Shown here: positions 26,383 to 40,421 of the stretch, one piece after another
Position numbering within the stretch: position 1 is the stretch's first letter
How the letters are laid out: each line of letters opens with the position of its first letter
NCBI GenBank assembly: GCA_013365365.1
Contig: JABVXU010000067.1
Span: forward strand, 62,001 to 126,000
From: Cruorifilaria tuberocauda
Lineage: Eukaryota > Nematoda > Chromadorea > Rhabditida > Onchocercidae
DNA length: 64,000 nucleotides
Direction: 5' to 3'
The notes under the pieces: generated by a model
The model's input: only the letters and a program-made list of their open reading frames with translations
Database searches by the model: none
What the model was told of the DNA's origin: nothing
Program-made: the position numbers and the translations under genes

Positions 26383-29300
26383 AACTATTCCATTGACAGC
26401 AAAGTGTATAAATTCACATCCAACACTTTATGTTTTGTTTGTACACAAACAGATTTTCCGAAACGATGTTAAGATTTGAAAAATAATTTTCGATGATTTA
26501 GATGAAATGAAACTGCTTGGAATTTTTAATCTTATATGTAACTAAATGAAAAAGTTTACTGATAAGGAAATTTATCGACACAGAAAGATCATATCGTTAT
26601 AGCAGAAAGAGGTAACACTATTTTCTTGCAGTTCGTTAATTAAATACTCCGTTAATGATATCAGTAACATATGCATCTATGGAATGTGGAAAATGCTGGT
26701 GTTTCTAAAATTCAGGAATTATTTAAAATAATTATAGAATCTCATATTAGAGACTTGAATATGAGAAGGAAAAATCAATTTTTTTTTTTGAGAAAAAACT
26801 CCAATTTTCTGAAACTTTATTTAAAAGCGCAATGAAATAATTAACTCGTATAACAACGATTTCAAATGCATTCTTCTTCGATGTGAAAAGCTCTGTCTTC
26901 ATTTTCGTTGCAGTTTTTTATACTTTTATTCATTCATCTCCTTATATTCACAATCATACATTATATTTATTTGCAGTAAAACTGAGAATAAACCTAAATT
27001 TCAATCTTTCCATCCTTCTTTAGATAAGTGAGTGGTAGTAAGTACATATGCGAAAGAATTAGCATGAAATGCTGTCATAAAATTTTTGGGATTTAAAAAA
27101 GTAGAATTATCATTTAATGTGACGGAAAAATATTCAAAAGAAAAAGTAAATTTAAATTCAAAAATTTCCGAAATAATGTTGTGATTTGATTATTTGTATT
27201 TTTACCTTGTGCAAAACGTTAAATAATTTTCAAAAATTTTCACAAAGCAAGGCTAGTTGTAATGGAGAGAATCTAACAATGAAAAAACTTCAGCAACAAT
27301 AAAGTGAAACAAAAATCACCAGACAAACCACAAATACTTAAAATGCTGCTTTTCAGATATTCGATAAAAATTTAAATTAATTTTAACAACAATACGCTCT
27401 CTACCAATCATATATTATTTTAGTAATCTTGAAACTTGTTAGATAATTGATAATTATTAAAAGATGGATGATAAATCAATGAGAAATCCCTAATTACACT
27501 GAACGTAGCTAATATTCCTCATAAATCTTGCCCTGCCAACAGATACGATGATTTGCAATTCTAAAAAGCATAACAAATGCAAATCTCATTACTTAAGCTA
27601 TACAAGACATATATGTTATTTAAATAATAGACACATGCTATTTATCCGTGTATGGCTTACAGCAAATTTAAATCCTGATAGATAATATTGATAAGCCAGG
27701 ATATAATGCATCAGTTTAGCAAAAAATGCAATCCGAACAACGAACGAGTATAATTTGCTACCTCTCCAAATATTAAATTTAAACTTTAGAGAAGTAGATC
27801 ATAGTAGTATTATTCGGAATTTTCTTGATTAAATAATTATATGATAAACCAATGAATCGTCTTCTATAATATTTCCACTTTTGCATTTGATTATAAAGTT
27901 GAAACTTTTAACTTTACTCAATTCTTTTAGCTTCTTCTTCATCAATCCAATAAATTTGAATAAATTTTAGCAGTTTATTCTGCTATTTTTTGAACAAAAT
28001 AGTATTTATGAACAATGGATAGACTACAACAAAAAAAAAGCGGAACATGGAGTGACTTGCCCGTTAACTGTATCATTCTTTATCAATTGGAAAAAGCAAT
28101 ACCTGCCAGTATTTTGATTTTTAATCGATCGCGTTTTAGGACTATCAATTTGATGGAAGTTTTTTATATTATTAAATAACAATATATCTCATTTAAAGCT
28201 TATTCCTTTTCCGATTTATATTTATTGTTGTTGTTTAAGTAAAAGATTAGTGTTATTTTTTATTAAATGATAATTGATTTGTGAGAAGATCCTTCAAATT
28301 TTACATTATTCGATTTTTTTTGAAATGTTTTCAAAGTAAACAATGAGGTAAAACAATTACAAAATCTGTCTCATTCTAACTTTTTTACTTTTTTAGCCAA
28401 TTAGGTTACAATTCTGCAATTTACTGCTACCGTAAAAATTCAAAAGTAAAAACTAAAAGTTTAAATCCTGAATTCTATAACTTCACAAATTCTTCTTTTT
28501 CGCATTTCCTTATTTTTTGGACTATTCGAAGCTTATGTTCGAAATAGAGCCAAACTGAATTGCCAGCCATTCATTAACATATGTAAATACTATGAACGAA
28601 ATATTTTTATTGCAACAAGTAAATCTTTCTTTCCTGCAATATTTTTCTTGCACTGAACGTTCATTTTGACTGTTTTGCATTTTGTATAGTTAAAAATTTT
28701 ATAATCTGTTTTCCGACTAAATACGAAAAATTACTGAATGAATTTTGCAAGTCTTTATAATGTCCTGTTTTTCTACATATTCTTCGATTTACCATTTTAA
28801 ATAATTGCATTCTTTTCTTACATCTTCGATTGAAAATATTAGCAATTGTTAATCCAGATTGTATTTTATTTCCACATTAACATTTCAATCAGCTGCAGAA
28901 TTGACATCAATAGGTAGAAGCTTTTGTGTCAGTTTGAAATGAATTTAATTTTTCATCAGTGAAAATGGTTTAAAAAAATTATATTTAGTGGGATCGAGAA
29001 TAATATACTTTCGATTACTGGTAACAAGTTTTGCAAACAGAACTTTATTCTCAAAGCATTTAAACAATCAAACTTAAATTGCCCCTCAATTAAGATTCAG
29101 TTTGATTAGATGGTTCTCTTAACAGCAGTAAATTGATGTATAAATTGAAATAAAATGGTGGAGCATCAACAGCTAAAATATCCGAAATGCTTTTCGTAAA
29201 CTTGCAATTGATAGTTCGTTGCTAAAATTTTTCATCAATTTTCTGGGAACCTTCCATTACCCGAAAATTTTTTTTCGTCTGCGGTATGAGTTTCAAATTT

Positions 29301-30562
29301 GCCTAGCAGAATACTCGATTTCTTGAATTGTGGAAAAGAAATTTTGCTTACTTTGTCCTTCAATAATATCATATATAGTTATTATGAATTGCTTTGAAAA
29401 CCACCTTGACCTATTCAATCATTTCCTATGATTTCAATCATCTTTTCTTCGTTACCTTCTTTTAACCTCTTTCAAAAGCCTTCCCTAGCCTTTGAAAATA
29501 ATTACAAATTCTATTTCCACTGTATTCCCTAGAGATTAATCTATAATATTTATGTTTGTGCTTATACCTTTCTCTCCGTTTTGTCCATTTTTGCAACAGT
29601 TTTGAATTTTAGTTACTTCCAATTGTAACTATGTGAAATAGTAAGAATTTGTTAGTATATCGAAAATATGCTACTGCAAACGCAAATTTTCTTTAAACCT
29701 TTATCCAAATAATGTTTTTACTGAAAAATCTTAAAAAGCAAAGATGAAAATTGCACTGTTCTTAAGCAACTTTTCCAAACGCCGTCAAGTTGGGCGTATT
29801 TCAAGTTTGTACAATACTTGGGATTTGTGACTTCGTGAAAGAAAAGTTGTCAAAGCTAAGGTAGACCATTTTTCTATGAATTTACTGACTTAAAGCATTA
29901 ATTAACTGAAAAATTTCTTTCTCTGATTTCATAAACTATATTTGCTTCTTTATTGCAAACAAAATCATTAAATTTTATTTATTGAAGCTGAACACAGATA
30001 ACTTACAATGCCGAAATGCAAAATAAATTGTTAAACAATTGGCAGTAGATCAAGATTTTACATCTAATTTAGGAAAAAATTATCTATAACTAATTTCGAT
30101 TCATAATATATGTCTTTTTGAATAAAGCCAATCAAATAAATCATTTCATTTTTTGTATAATCCGAAGGAGAGAGCGAGGGAAAAAAGATATCTTTCGAGA
30201 GAGAGAGGCATAAAAAGAAGGAAATTTTTTAGCAAATAAGACTGAATATGTAGCAATAATTTTCATTAAATTAAATACTTGACATGATGAAATTTAGCAA
30301 AACCAATGATGAAGAGAGAACCATAAAATACATTTTGCTATCGGAATCGTTGAGAAAATGTTGTGGAAATTTTTTGAACAGTTACGATGTTCCGCACAAT
30401 TAAACAACATTAGTTGGCTTTTTATCTATGACATCTTTTCTAAACAAGAAGAAACTAAAATTTCCAGAATATTGAGATTTTTTGTCATTTTAAATTCAGG
30501 AGAAATTTCATTGTATCCAGAAAGGTACAGAAGCGGTTTTAATCATCAATTCGCAAGAGATC

Positions 30563-32085
30563 TTAATACCCAGGTGCAGTACGCGGTGGTGCGCAATGAT
30601 CGCATGAACCACTTTTGCCAGCTACCCCCATTTCACCACGTTCTCCTGGTGCTCCTGGATGTCCAGGAGCGCCATCTAATCCCATATCTCCGGGTAACCC
30701 CGGAGGTCCAAGGACAACACTTCCTGGTAAACCAGGCAATCCTGGTGGTCCTGGTGGTCCTATCAGTCCAGCAGGTCCTGGTGGACCAGCAATTCCAGAT
30801 ACCTCCGTAATTTGTCCGGGTAAACCGGGTAGTCCAGGTGGTCCCATCTCACCCAATGCTCCAGCTAGTCCAGGTGGTCCAGGTGGACCTGGTGGTCCTG
30901 GTAATGGAGCATTTCCGTTCTTGCCTGGTGTACCAGCCTGTCCAAGTGGTCCCTTAGGACCAGCTTTACCCGGCGGTCCTTCTGGCCCTGCTGGACAGTC
31001 AAAGCAGAAGTCTTCGGGTTTCGCTATAGCATCTGGTGCGGCATCCTGTCCTGGAATACCATCGTTGCCTGGTACTCCATCAGCTCCTTAAAATGACCTT
31101 TAAATCATAGCTTGGAACTCAACCATGTTTAATCAAAATCAGTTGTTTTACAAAATAAAGGAGGGTGGAAATGAGATTTAGTTGAACCAACAATTTTCCT
31201 CAATTTTATAATCTACTAATATCCTACCTTTTTCACCATCATTTCCTGGAGGTCCAGGAGGGCCTGCGTTTCCAACACCGCAACTGCAACATATATCTTC
31301 TTCTTTTGAATTAACTAGTGAGGTCTTAACAGCAGCATCACGCGGTACATTTGCAGAAGCGCTATTTAAATAAGTGCCTGCTCCACGTGCCTGTGCTGCT
31401 TTTCGACCTGTTCTTCCTGCATGACGATAACGTGCTTCTCGCTTCAATCTTCCTTGCAATCCAGTAGCTTCTTTAACCTAAAATAAAGATTTTCTACTTT
31501 ATATATTATTTAGCAATGAGAAAATAAAGTAAAAGATACAGAATAATTGTGTTAAAATATAAAGTGATTGTTCTTATAATTGGATGGATTTTGTCCTATC
31601 TGACATGAATCGTTTAATTTCTGATTTCTCAACAGCGAAAGGTATAGTAGGGAAAAGGCAATAAATCTGAAAATCTTCTTTATATTTCATCATACTTAAA
31701 ATAGAAGAGAATTTTGCTATTTTCTGTAGTTTGCTTTGCCAAGCTTACATTAATACAATTAAAAATATTTTATTTCTAGCATTTATGCGGTACAACTAAA
31801 ATTAAGCTGACATCTTTATAATTGATATAAGTTTTTTTCAAAAAACTTTCAAACGAAGTTATGAAATACAATTCGATATTCGTTCCATAGTCCATCGGTT
31901 CTGTATCTGCAAAATTCAAGTTCGCCCTCCAATGATGATTGTACATACTGTACATAATTATATAGCGTTGGTACTGCAACGATTGCTGTCAATGTTGCAA
32001 CAGTGGAAATTGCGATCCCGAAAAATGCTGAACGTCGTAACCCATCTGCTTCTACTTTTTTCAACTTTTCATATTCCATTCCCAT
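30563..32085 (-). CDS. Cuticle collagen, 329 residues, complete
   Basis: Structural collagen secreted by the hypodermis into the nematode exoskeleton. Three exons: 32085-31870, 31477-31228, 31086-30563 (TAA), phases agreeing. Residues 1-72 form the nematode cuticle collagen N-terminal domain, with the hallmark [20 protein letters not shown] containing the membrane-spanning signal anchor. A basic stretch near residue 80 has RLKR, the furin-type site where cuticle collagens are processed. A Cys cluster (ICCSCG) precedes the first short Gly-X-Y block. A non-triple-helical Cys break (DFCFDCPAG) follows, then long Gly-X-Y blocks interrupted by short gaps, ending in the conserved tail [14 protein letters not shown]. 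The start was chosen because it gives the usual N-terminal spacing and lies six bases behind an acceptor. Which worm collagen it corresponds to is not decided. Confidence 0.95.
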
Positions 32086-32090
32086 CCTGT

Positions 32091-32099
32091 GCTGCAATT
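32091..32099 (-). promoter_or_regulatory. Probable spliced-leader acceptor of the collagen gene
   Basis: Minus-strand AATTGCAG followed by the six bases CACAGG and then the ATG at 32085. No upstream coding exon is needed to complete the N-terminal domain, so this is most simply an SL trans-splice site. Confidence 0.5.
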
Positions 32100-34791
32100 A
32101 CTTGTCGGTTGATACTTATGAAGATTATGCGAAGTATTTTACAATTATACTTAGCAAGTGCGAATTTCCAAAACAATTGTTAATATGTAACTAAAATCTC
32201 AAACTTTTTCAGGAAGCCGTCGCGCTTATGTATAATATGTAGTTATTACTCCATTACTCAAGTTTTGTCTTCTCTTAGGAATAACAGTGGTAACAGTTAT
32301 TTTCAATCACTTTGAAAGGTTTCAAAACATAAAGAATTAGACAATAACATAATTAACACACTTTAATTAATAATATGTAATCCTTACAAGAATTCTGAAA
32401 AAAGTATTATCCAGCTATTGAAATGGAACCATTGAAAAGCAAATAGAAGATCATATTTTAAGACTCCTCATTCTTTCCTTCTATTCATAGTTAAAAAGAA
32501 AAAAAAGCATTCTTTCTACACGTAAGCTATGTGAGATCAGAAGATCAAAAAATTTGATAAAAATATATAAATTGACCGATATATATATGAATAATTAAAT
32601 AATAGAATCGTCAAAGTAAAGGAATTTTTTCTTTTTCCTCCTTATTTCTCATCTAAATTTCATTTGGATCTTTGCTAAAGATTTCAAATGAATTCTTTTT
32701 TTGAAAATATAAGCAAAATATAAATTTTCATTTATCTATTTTGAGCAAACAACTTCAAAGCTTAAGTACTAGTATTAATTTAAACGAAAGTCCTTATGAG
32801 ACAATAACTGTATATATTTTTTGTTTGTTCAATAAATTTTCACTGTGAAATAAATTCTGAGAACAAAATACTTCCAAAAAGATTACAGATCTGAAAACAT
32901 GGAATCCTTATCAATCATTAAAGAATATGATACTGCTACTGATAAAACTACTAATAATACTTACTACTTCTTCATTGCTTTAAGCATCTGGATAATTGCT
33001 GAAATAAATAAATAATATAAATTGACCTTGACTTTATTTGTTTCGCGAAAGAATTTCAATACAAAATAATTTTTGAATCAGATGAAAAAATGTCAACTTT
33101 TTGAGTAGCAGTAAGTGCTACTGACGAAAATGTAAAAAAAACTGACAAAAACAAGTTTTATCTGAAGCTCTCCTCATTTCTTTTCTCCTTATAACCCATC
33201 AGTAAATTCCCGAAATTTTTTGTTTTCGTTTGTCTGAACATCCGTTCGCATGAAAGAAAATTGACATGGAAATAATATCTGGATGGAATGATTTGTTAGG
33301 ACGGATAGATTATGATCACTATTTCAATTGCAAAATCGTAGGATGGTTCTTAAAGGGTATCATTAATTTGCTTCTGTTGAGAAATCCATTTTTTCGTCAA
33401 ATTCAAAAATTGATCGATAAAAAAATATACCATTCATAACTGAGGTGCACCCAATATCAGGTAATTATGCAAGTTGAATCATTATTTTTCATAAGTTGGT
33501 GGAAACTAGTTGGTTAACATGGTATGATATCCCAAACGGGGTTCCTGATATTAATAAATGACCTAAATTTTTAGATTTTAGCCAACTTCTATATATATAA
33601 AAAATAAAATTCAATCTGAAATATGCACATTTGCACATTTCATACTCTGCAGTCAATGTAATAACTAACAATTTCACTTATCAAACAGCGCAGGCAGATT
33701 TCTTTCTCAGGCTGTGAAATCTTTTAGAAAAGTAGAAATATTTAAATAAAAACAATGTTAAAAATTATTTACACATGAAAACTACCATATTTCTGAAGTT
33801 AAAAAATTAATTTTTTTCAATTTGCAACAGAAATATTAGCTCTCAACTCCTAGACAAGAATTACTTAAGATTCAATTTATTAAAATATTTTTTAAAATAT
33901 AATTAGGAATCATCTCTCTGCTTATTAAAAAAGAAAATAGTATGGTCGCACGCAAATAGTAGAGAAATGGCATATTAATTGCTAAACGAATGTATTTTAT
34001 AAAACAATTAAATTTAATTTATTCCATCTATAATTAAAGGTAATTGTTTTTTGTAGAAAAATTGTTTGGGCATATCGATGATGCACAAAGAAATGTCAAA
34101 GTGAATAAATCAAACTAACTTTTCAAATTCGTAAAACACACTAAAGAATTTGAAGTCCAAAATTTCGGGAATTGATGAAAAAAATTTTTTTTCCTCTCCT
34201 GAAGTAATATGAGAAGTCAAGAATTGAAAAAACTACCACTTCTTGTAGAACTGTTCCTGTAACTGATATATAAACGATGCATTTATATGCTTCATGTGTC
34301 AGCTCACGTTTTCCTCCTTTTTTCAATTGATTTGATTGATATGATCGAAAAGACCTTTTTGAAGCACAAAGCTTTTGCCTATGTGCATTTTTTTGGACTT
34401 ACCATTTCTTTCTTGTAAATTCAAAAACTGATAAGGGCGTGGTAAAGATACATATAAATTACGTATCTACGAAAACTGTATTCAAAATGGGCAATTAATA
34501 TGGAGCAGGACAGGTATTTAATATGGAATGAATATATTCATGCCCACTATTTACACTTTCATTCCCTCCCCGAATGTAGAAAAACAGGTCTTGTACTAAT
34601 TTGTACATTTCAAATGCTTCACTTTTTTTTCAGAGGAAGAGAGGAGGAAAGAAATACCAAAGAGAGAGAAATGCGGGAGTGAATTTTTGTGATCTAAAAA
34701 ATACCGAATTCCAGCCATGGAAAAACAGAAAACAAGCGTAGTCTGAAAAGATAAGTGATATTTAGTGTTGTGTAATTAATTATATAACATA

Positions 34792-34872
34792 CTTAAGAAA
34801 ATAATAATTCAAATATTTCTTAAGAAAATAATAATTCAAATAAAGAAATATTTGAATTATTGTTTTCTTGAA
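34792..34872. repeat. Direct plus inverted 24-bp repeat forming a long hairpin
   Basis: A 24-base unit beginning CTTAAGAAAATAATAATTC occurs twice in direct orientation (34792-34815, 34819-34842). A third, inverted copy follows at 34849-34872 after a six-base loop. The second and third copies pair over 24 positions; the three differences on the plus-strand RNA are all G-U wobbles. No coding content. Confidence 0.8.
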
Positions 34873-37800
34873 ATTAAGGAGAATTTTGTTTATCAAATAA
34901 ATCACTCTTTCTCTTTTTGTTAAATTTTTTTTTCTGTAACCACTCTGCAACAATTTTTAAGACTTCCTTTTCAATTACGATTGTTACATGACAACTTTTG
35001 TTATAATTTCAACTTGAACGGCAACTTCCTTTCTGCGTAACTTATCGTTCCCAATTCACCTTTGTTCCGCAGTATTTTTCACCACCTTTAATTAATCGTC
35101 TCACTTTCTTCCTTCAGTAATTGCACATTTAGCGTAAATCAGCGTTGCGCTTCCCATTTGACAAATATCACAAGTAGCACTTCAATTTCACAGAAAGAAT
35201 TCCATAGACAATATTAATTAGCCTTATCTACATCTGAACAATTCTTTTGTTATAATCTTCTACTTTTTCTTAGAGAATCGAATTTTTCCAAGCCATTATA
35301 TATTTGCTAACGTTACTTTTTCAACATGATATGTAAGTAAAAATGAAAATGACAAAAAACTTTTTTCAATGAAATTAAAATTTGTAAAATGTCACTTGTT
35401 TTATTACATACATTAAATTTTATATTTGTGAGTCATTGAGAGCAAATAATTATGCTACTATTCTTTTATTTCAATCAAAATGATTTCAACTGGAGCTAAC
35501 TATAAATATATATCATTTATTATCTTTATGCTATTTCTGAGTGTCTTTAAAAGGTGGAAAAAGTTAATAAAATCTTTTTAGCTAAGCATTAGAGAAGGAA
35601 AATGCCGTGCCTTACTTCAAGAATTATTATTTTCATTTTTTGTTTAACTGAATGTCATTGAAAATATGTACTTTATAGCAGAATTAACTTCCAAACCTCT
35701 TCGAAAATGTTTTATTTTTCCTATTCGAATTTACAGTGAATAGATGGCATTTTTTTTCATTTCATACAGCTTGAAAAAATACTGTAAAGATAAATGCAGA
35801 ATGATTTCCTGCCATTTGCAATTTTTCATTTTCCTCCAACACATCCGTTACGTGACAGCTTACCTATTAAAAATTTACTTCTGCAGAAGGACTTTTTTAT
35901 CATTTATTGCTCTAAATGTCAATCTAGTAAAACATTCAAAGTTCTAAATAAGTAAGAAATGGTTAATCGTAAATATCAGGCAACACGAAACATATATTTA
36001 TAAATAAAGTGAAATCTATACTGAAAAATAATTTGATTCAGTTCAGTGCCTGATATTTAATGTTTTGGCTACCATTTTTTCTCTGCTATCTCATGAGTAA
36101 AGATCTCACAATAAAAAAAAAACTTTGTTATACGAAGTTTACCTACTTATTAATGATTTAATTTCACTAGTATTCAAGATTATGTTAGGCAAAAATATTT
36201 GAATCAGTCATCCTCTAAAGTAAAATCTGCCAACTAAGTATAACTAAATTAATCCAGTAATATTTCATCGTTTACCAATATGTTACATCTCCTTTTGTCG
36301 ATTGATTATGATAGCTAGTTTGTAATTCTATAGCTCGCTTCATTATTTCCTTTGTTATTTATTTACAGCAGGCTTATTTATTAACCCAGTGTATGCAATC
36401 AGCACTTATTCATTTTTACTTCAAGGTTGTGACTTTTGTATAATAGGTCTAATTTTTGTGGCAAGCACCCAGCTAACATAGAGATCAAATAATTCATTCT
36501 ACCCACTTATTTTCTAGAGAACTGAACTATTGAAGTTTGCTATTCTTGTTATTTTAGAGATTAATGCTTAAAATTTGAGCGCAAGATGGAAATGGCATGC
36601 ATTTATCATTGGCGTAACAAACTGATCGGCCATTGAAAGACCTGTCATTCTATAATCAACTTTTGCATATTCTTCATGTATATTTAAATTATTCAGAACT
36701 TTGTTGAAGATTTAGAGTATTTCCTTCGCGTACAAAATAAAACGGTATGAAAATGAACTTAGAACAGTCATTTAATGAAATTATACATGCCCAGAAAGAT
36801 AACAGAACCTTGAAATTATTCAACATGCGACCTACAGCTTAATAGTAATTTGATTTAGTCAAAATTTCGGAAGTAATTTGTATTTGACAAAAATGAACTG
36901 CAAGAATGGGAAGCTTGAGGATGATATTCATGATATTTTAGTGCCAGTCTTCACTTTCATTTCAAAATGCTATGCTTTCTGTCTCGACAGTTACTAAAAA
37001 GAAAGGAAAAGCATTCATTCAAGCAGAATAATCGAGAGAATCAGAAAACTGCTTTTCACGGGCTCGCTAATGATATTTCATAAATCATTCTCCACTACAT
37101 TATTTTTCTAATTTGCTCTTATATAATCGAATTCCGGAATCATATAAGGTAGAAAAAGGCGCAAGAAAAAAAAGTATATATGTGTATATGTGGAATCTTC
37201 CGTTTAACCTTCACTTTCTTGTTTTGGCAAAAGATAAAAAAGCAAATTTTTTATGAATTGAAATAATGAGTTGAAGATGTTTCTGATGGAGTTGTATTTC
37301 CTTCAACTTCCTCTTCATTTATATGTACCACTTCTACATCGTTCGCACTTTGTCGAAAAGAAAGGAAAATTTAAAAACCAGTACTCTACATTTTTTCAAT
37401 ATAAAATGTCAAATCGTTGTGAATGAAATCAAGTTTCAGAAAAAAATTTACTATTAAAACCATCACCTTTTCAAAGTAATTATAAATGACAATGCTTTAC
37501 CATTTTCATTACACTACCAGAAAATGGCTCTGTTGGAAGAATGAAATAATTTCATGATATTAAAGCAACTAGCTTTGTAATACAATTAGTTTATCTGAAA
37601 TTCAATTATTGAGTTTTGAAAACATTGGATTATCGCGAGTGTTTCATGATTAGTATCATTTAATTTCACTTCGTCACATATTTCTTGATTATGATTTTAA
37701 TGAAAATTGCAATTAATTTCATTTGCAATCATAAGGCTTTCATGTCATAATTAATAATCCTTTGAGTTTTATTCTGACACCATCAAAAATGATTGCTTTG

Positions 37801-39480
37801 TATACTAAACTCCTTTTAATCGTTGAACTATAAATAATTTTCTTCACGGATTAAAGTAGTAAGACCACTATTTCTGGTCATTGTTTGAATTATCATAAAC
37901 GGATATCTCAAAATGTCTCAATAGTACTAACATCGATTCCTATTGAATCTGCTTTGAACCCTCATTAAATGATACCAAACTATTCCATCGAAAGAGAAAT
38001 AAAATTGAAACGTACTGATCAATTTTAACACCAAAACTTCTGATAACTCTCTGCTTAATTTTTTGCTATATAGAAATTTTACAAATCATTTAGATCTTCT
38101 GGCACTATAAGTGTTATTGATATGGCAAAAACTGAATAGGTGAAAAAATGTTATCAGGTAGTATATCACTAAACATTATATAAAATAAAATATATAAATA
38201 TTTTGATGAGTTATAGAAATGTATGAAAGTTGCTGGTCATCCAGACATTCAAAATATTGAATAATTCGTACTAACGATCCATCAATATTTCTAATATTAC
38301 AATAAAATGGTATGATTATCTGGCAATAATTTGACAATCTGACTATAATTTCTACTTTTATTCAAAAAACTTGAGATCAAAACCAAACTCTAAACTTATA
38401 TTTTTATAAATGATTAAAAAAACACATTTCCAGTTCTAGCTACCACTGAAGTGACATCATAATTCTGATTTTTCAATTCTTCTTTTATCATCAATGTCCA
38501 GTCCAATCGTTAATCACAAATCCACCAAAGGCCGTTAAGCATTTTTGAAAACTAAACAACTCTGCCAAGTGTGCACTTTATGATGCATTCTCGTTTTTTT
38601 TCCGGAAGAATGGATATTTCCATAATTTCCATGTTAAATTTTCTATCGAACACCTCTCCTCCTTACAACATTTTGTTGCTTTCGCTTTATAATCAATTGG
38701 GGAAAATATCAAGCATCACTACCAATGGTAAAACTCAAAAAGCACATCTCCCTCAATTCATAGTTTTCCGACAAGTACATGTTTTTATTTCTGAACATAA
38801 ATAGCTGTGACTTTAGATGGTTGAATTAGAATTTCGAAAATTTCCAACAGCAACGAAAATGCCGTATCGTAATCAGTAGATTTTCCAGAAATAAGTCTTT
38901 CTATTCTATTTCTGAGATAAAGTATTTATATAAAAGCTTATTTTTATGTGTTTCAATAAACTTTTCAGTACAATTTCCTTCTCATTCATTGATGTAAATA
39001 TTGCGGTTTTTAAGGGTCACTTTTATAATTTCAAATAACAAATACTGTAACATCTTCTGCGAACACGAGTTTCTTCAAAGCATTTAAATGGTTTCGGAAG
39101 TAACAACAAAATAGCCTCTAAAGGTACTGAAAAATTTGAGATACTCAAATTAAGTGATGATTGGATGGATTTTCCCTCTAATCAGAATTAGTTTCAATCT
39201 GATTAATTGATCCACGTTTGTACGTTGAACAAATGATAAGCTAGCGTAACTCTTTTTTCCACGGATATATGAGTAAAATTTCATTAAAAGTCCAATATCA
39301 TTGAGCTGGAAGGAAAATTTTGGAAAGTGCTCTGACTTGATAAATAATGCGATCACTGATAATCAATCACAAGGGCAATCCTCTTATCATTTTGTTGAGT
39401 GATGGATGAGATGGGTAGAGGAAAAAATGGAGTAAACAAAATGCTGGAAAAGAGAACTACGTTAGAAAGGCTGTTAGGGA

Positions 39481-39528
39481 TGTCGCTGTCTCTGCTGCTG
39501 TCGCTGCCACTATTGCTGCTGCCAGCAA
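39481..39528 (+). repeat. CTG-rich imperfect trinucleotide tract
   Basis: Interrupted CTG/CTGCTG units about 900 bases upstream of the FBPase start, conspicuously GC-rich for this window. In one frame it encodes a Leu-rich stretch within an ORF that starts at 39441 and reaches a possible donor at 39538. Confidence 0.6.
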
Positions 39529-40398
39529 TGCGGTTCAGGTTTCTTCATTGATTGATTAAATTTTTTTGCTTTAGATAAAAATTATTCCCTTCATTTGGGG
39601 TTTTTACTTCTTCAAAACTTTTATTACCTTACTTTCTATGTCATATGTTCAACTTCTTATCCACGATTCGTTCCCGAGCGCCTCGAATGCAATTTACTGC
39701 CTTATCATATAGTAAATGTGATAGCATAAAAACATGGCTTACTATAAGTCCTAAAAGCCTGGAAAGACATCCTAACATAACGTTTAACTGAACAAGGTTA
39801 ACTGTTATATTGAAAGCATAATTAGCGAGTGGATTAGAAGGAATGCTATTCTGGAAAGCGGATAATCTGTTTCGCTAACCAAATATATGCACCACTCTTA
39901 ACAAAGCAGTCATTAGGGAAAGATTCCAATTATTGTAGAACTGATGTAGATGCCAAATTAGTTGGTGTGGAAAAATAAGAATTTGAAACAAACCGTTAGT
40001 TAGATCATTGCGGAAGAATGGAGAAGAATATTCTCACTTGCAACTAATATATCTTCATAAATTTCATTTTACTTTCACTATTTCTGGAATCCAAAAATCT
40101 AGAACGGATATCATGTTGCTGATTTTTAGATAAGAAAAAAAGATGAACAATGAATCGAAAACAGAATGCGACAAATTAGAAATGAGAAGGAAAATCAAAG
40201 GTAATGTTCGAAACGCTTCTAATAAAACTTCTAGAATGAACAGTTTATTACTATAATGGTCAAGAGTCCATCTTTGTCCCTATGTTGCTATATAGTTGTA
40301 GAAGTTAAAATCATAATCGAAAGGCAATAAGTGAGTAAAATACCCTTCTCACCTTTTTACGATGTATATGATGTTGATAAAATCTTAATAGTTTATAA

Positions 40399-40407
40399 AA
40401 ATTTTAG
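40399..40407 (+). promoter_or_regulatory. Probable spliced-leader acceptor of FBPase
   Basis: AAATTTTAG ends at 40407. The next 14 bases contain an out-of-frame ATG and then the in-frame start at 40422. No phase-compatible upstream coding exon was found, so an SL acceptor is the simplest reading. Confidence 0.4.
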
Positions 40408-40421
40408 GAGCAGAATATGGC

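Larger units (their letters stand above)
22945..30562. other. Long gene-poor region
   Basis: About 7.6 kb of AT-rich DNA. The first 500 bases may hold unplaced 5' exons of the upstream membrane-protein gene. A CA-rich tract lies at about 24855-24955, an isolated exon-like segment at 24435-24519 (+), a 16-bp tandem duplication at 26351-26382 and a GA-rich tract at about 30167-30212. No other exon, RNA gene or mobile element was recognised. ORFs of 60-93 codons here lack splice context. Confidence 0.5.
32100..40407. other. Long gene-poor region between collagen and FBPase
   Basis: About 8.3 kb of AT-rich DNA; the collagen promoter should lie just right of 32100. I see a long hairpin at 34792-34872, GA-rich patches near 34630-34680 and a CTG-rich ORF at 39441-39538. 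All other ORFs (60-83 codons) lack splice context or recognisable domains. No RNA gene or transposon was recognised. Confidence 0.5.

Noticed and set aside
30358..31091. Two long plus-strand ORFs (150 and 158 codons), one Pro/Gly-rich
   Set aside because: They are antisense to the collagen exon; the Gly-X-Y repeat keeps the opposite strand open.
39441..39538. Leader-like ORF as the first exon of FBPase
   Set aside because: Both possible donors leave phase 2, whereas FBPase reading into 40408 needs phase 1; FBPase is also complete without it.
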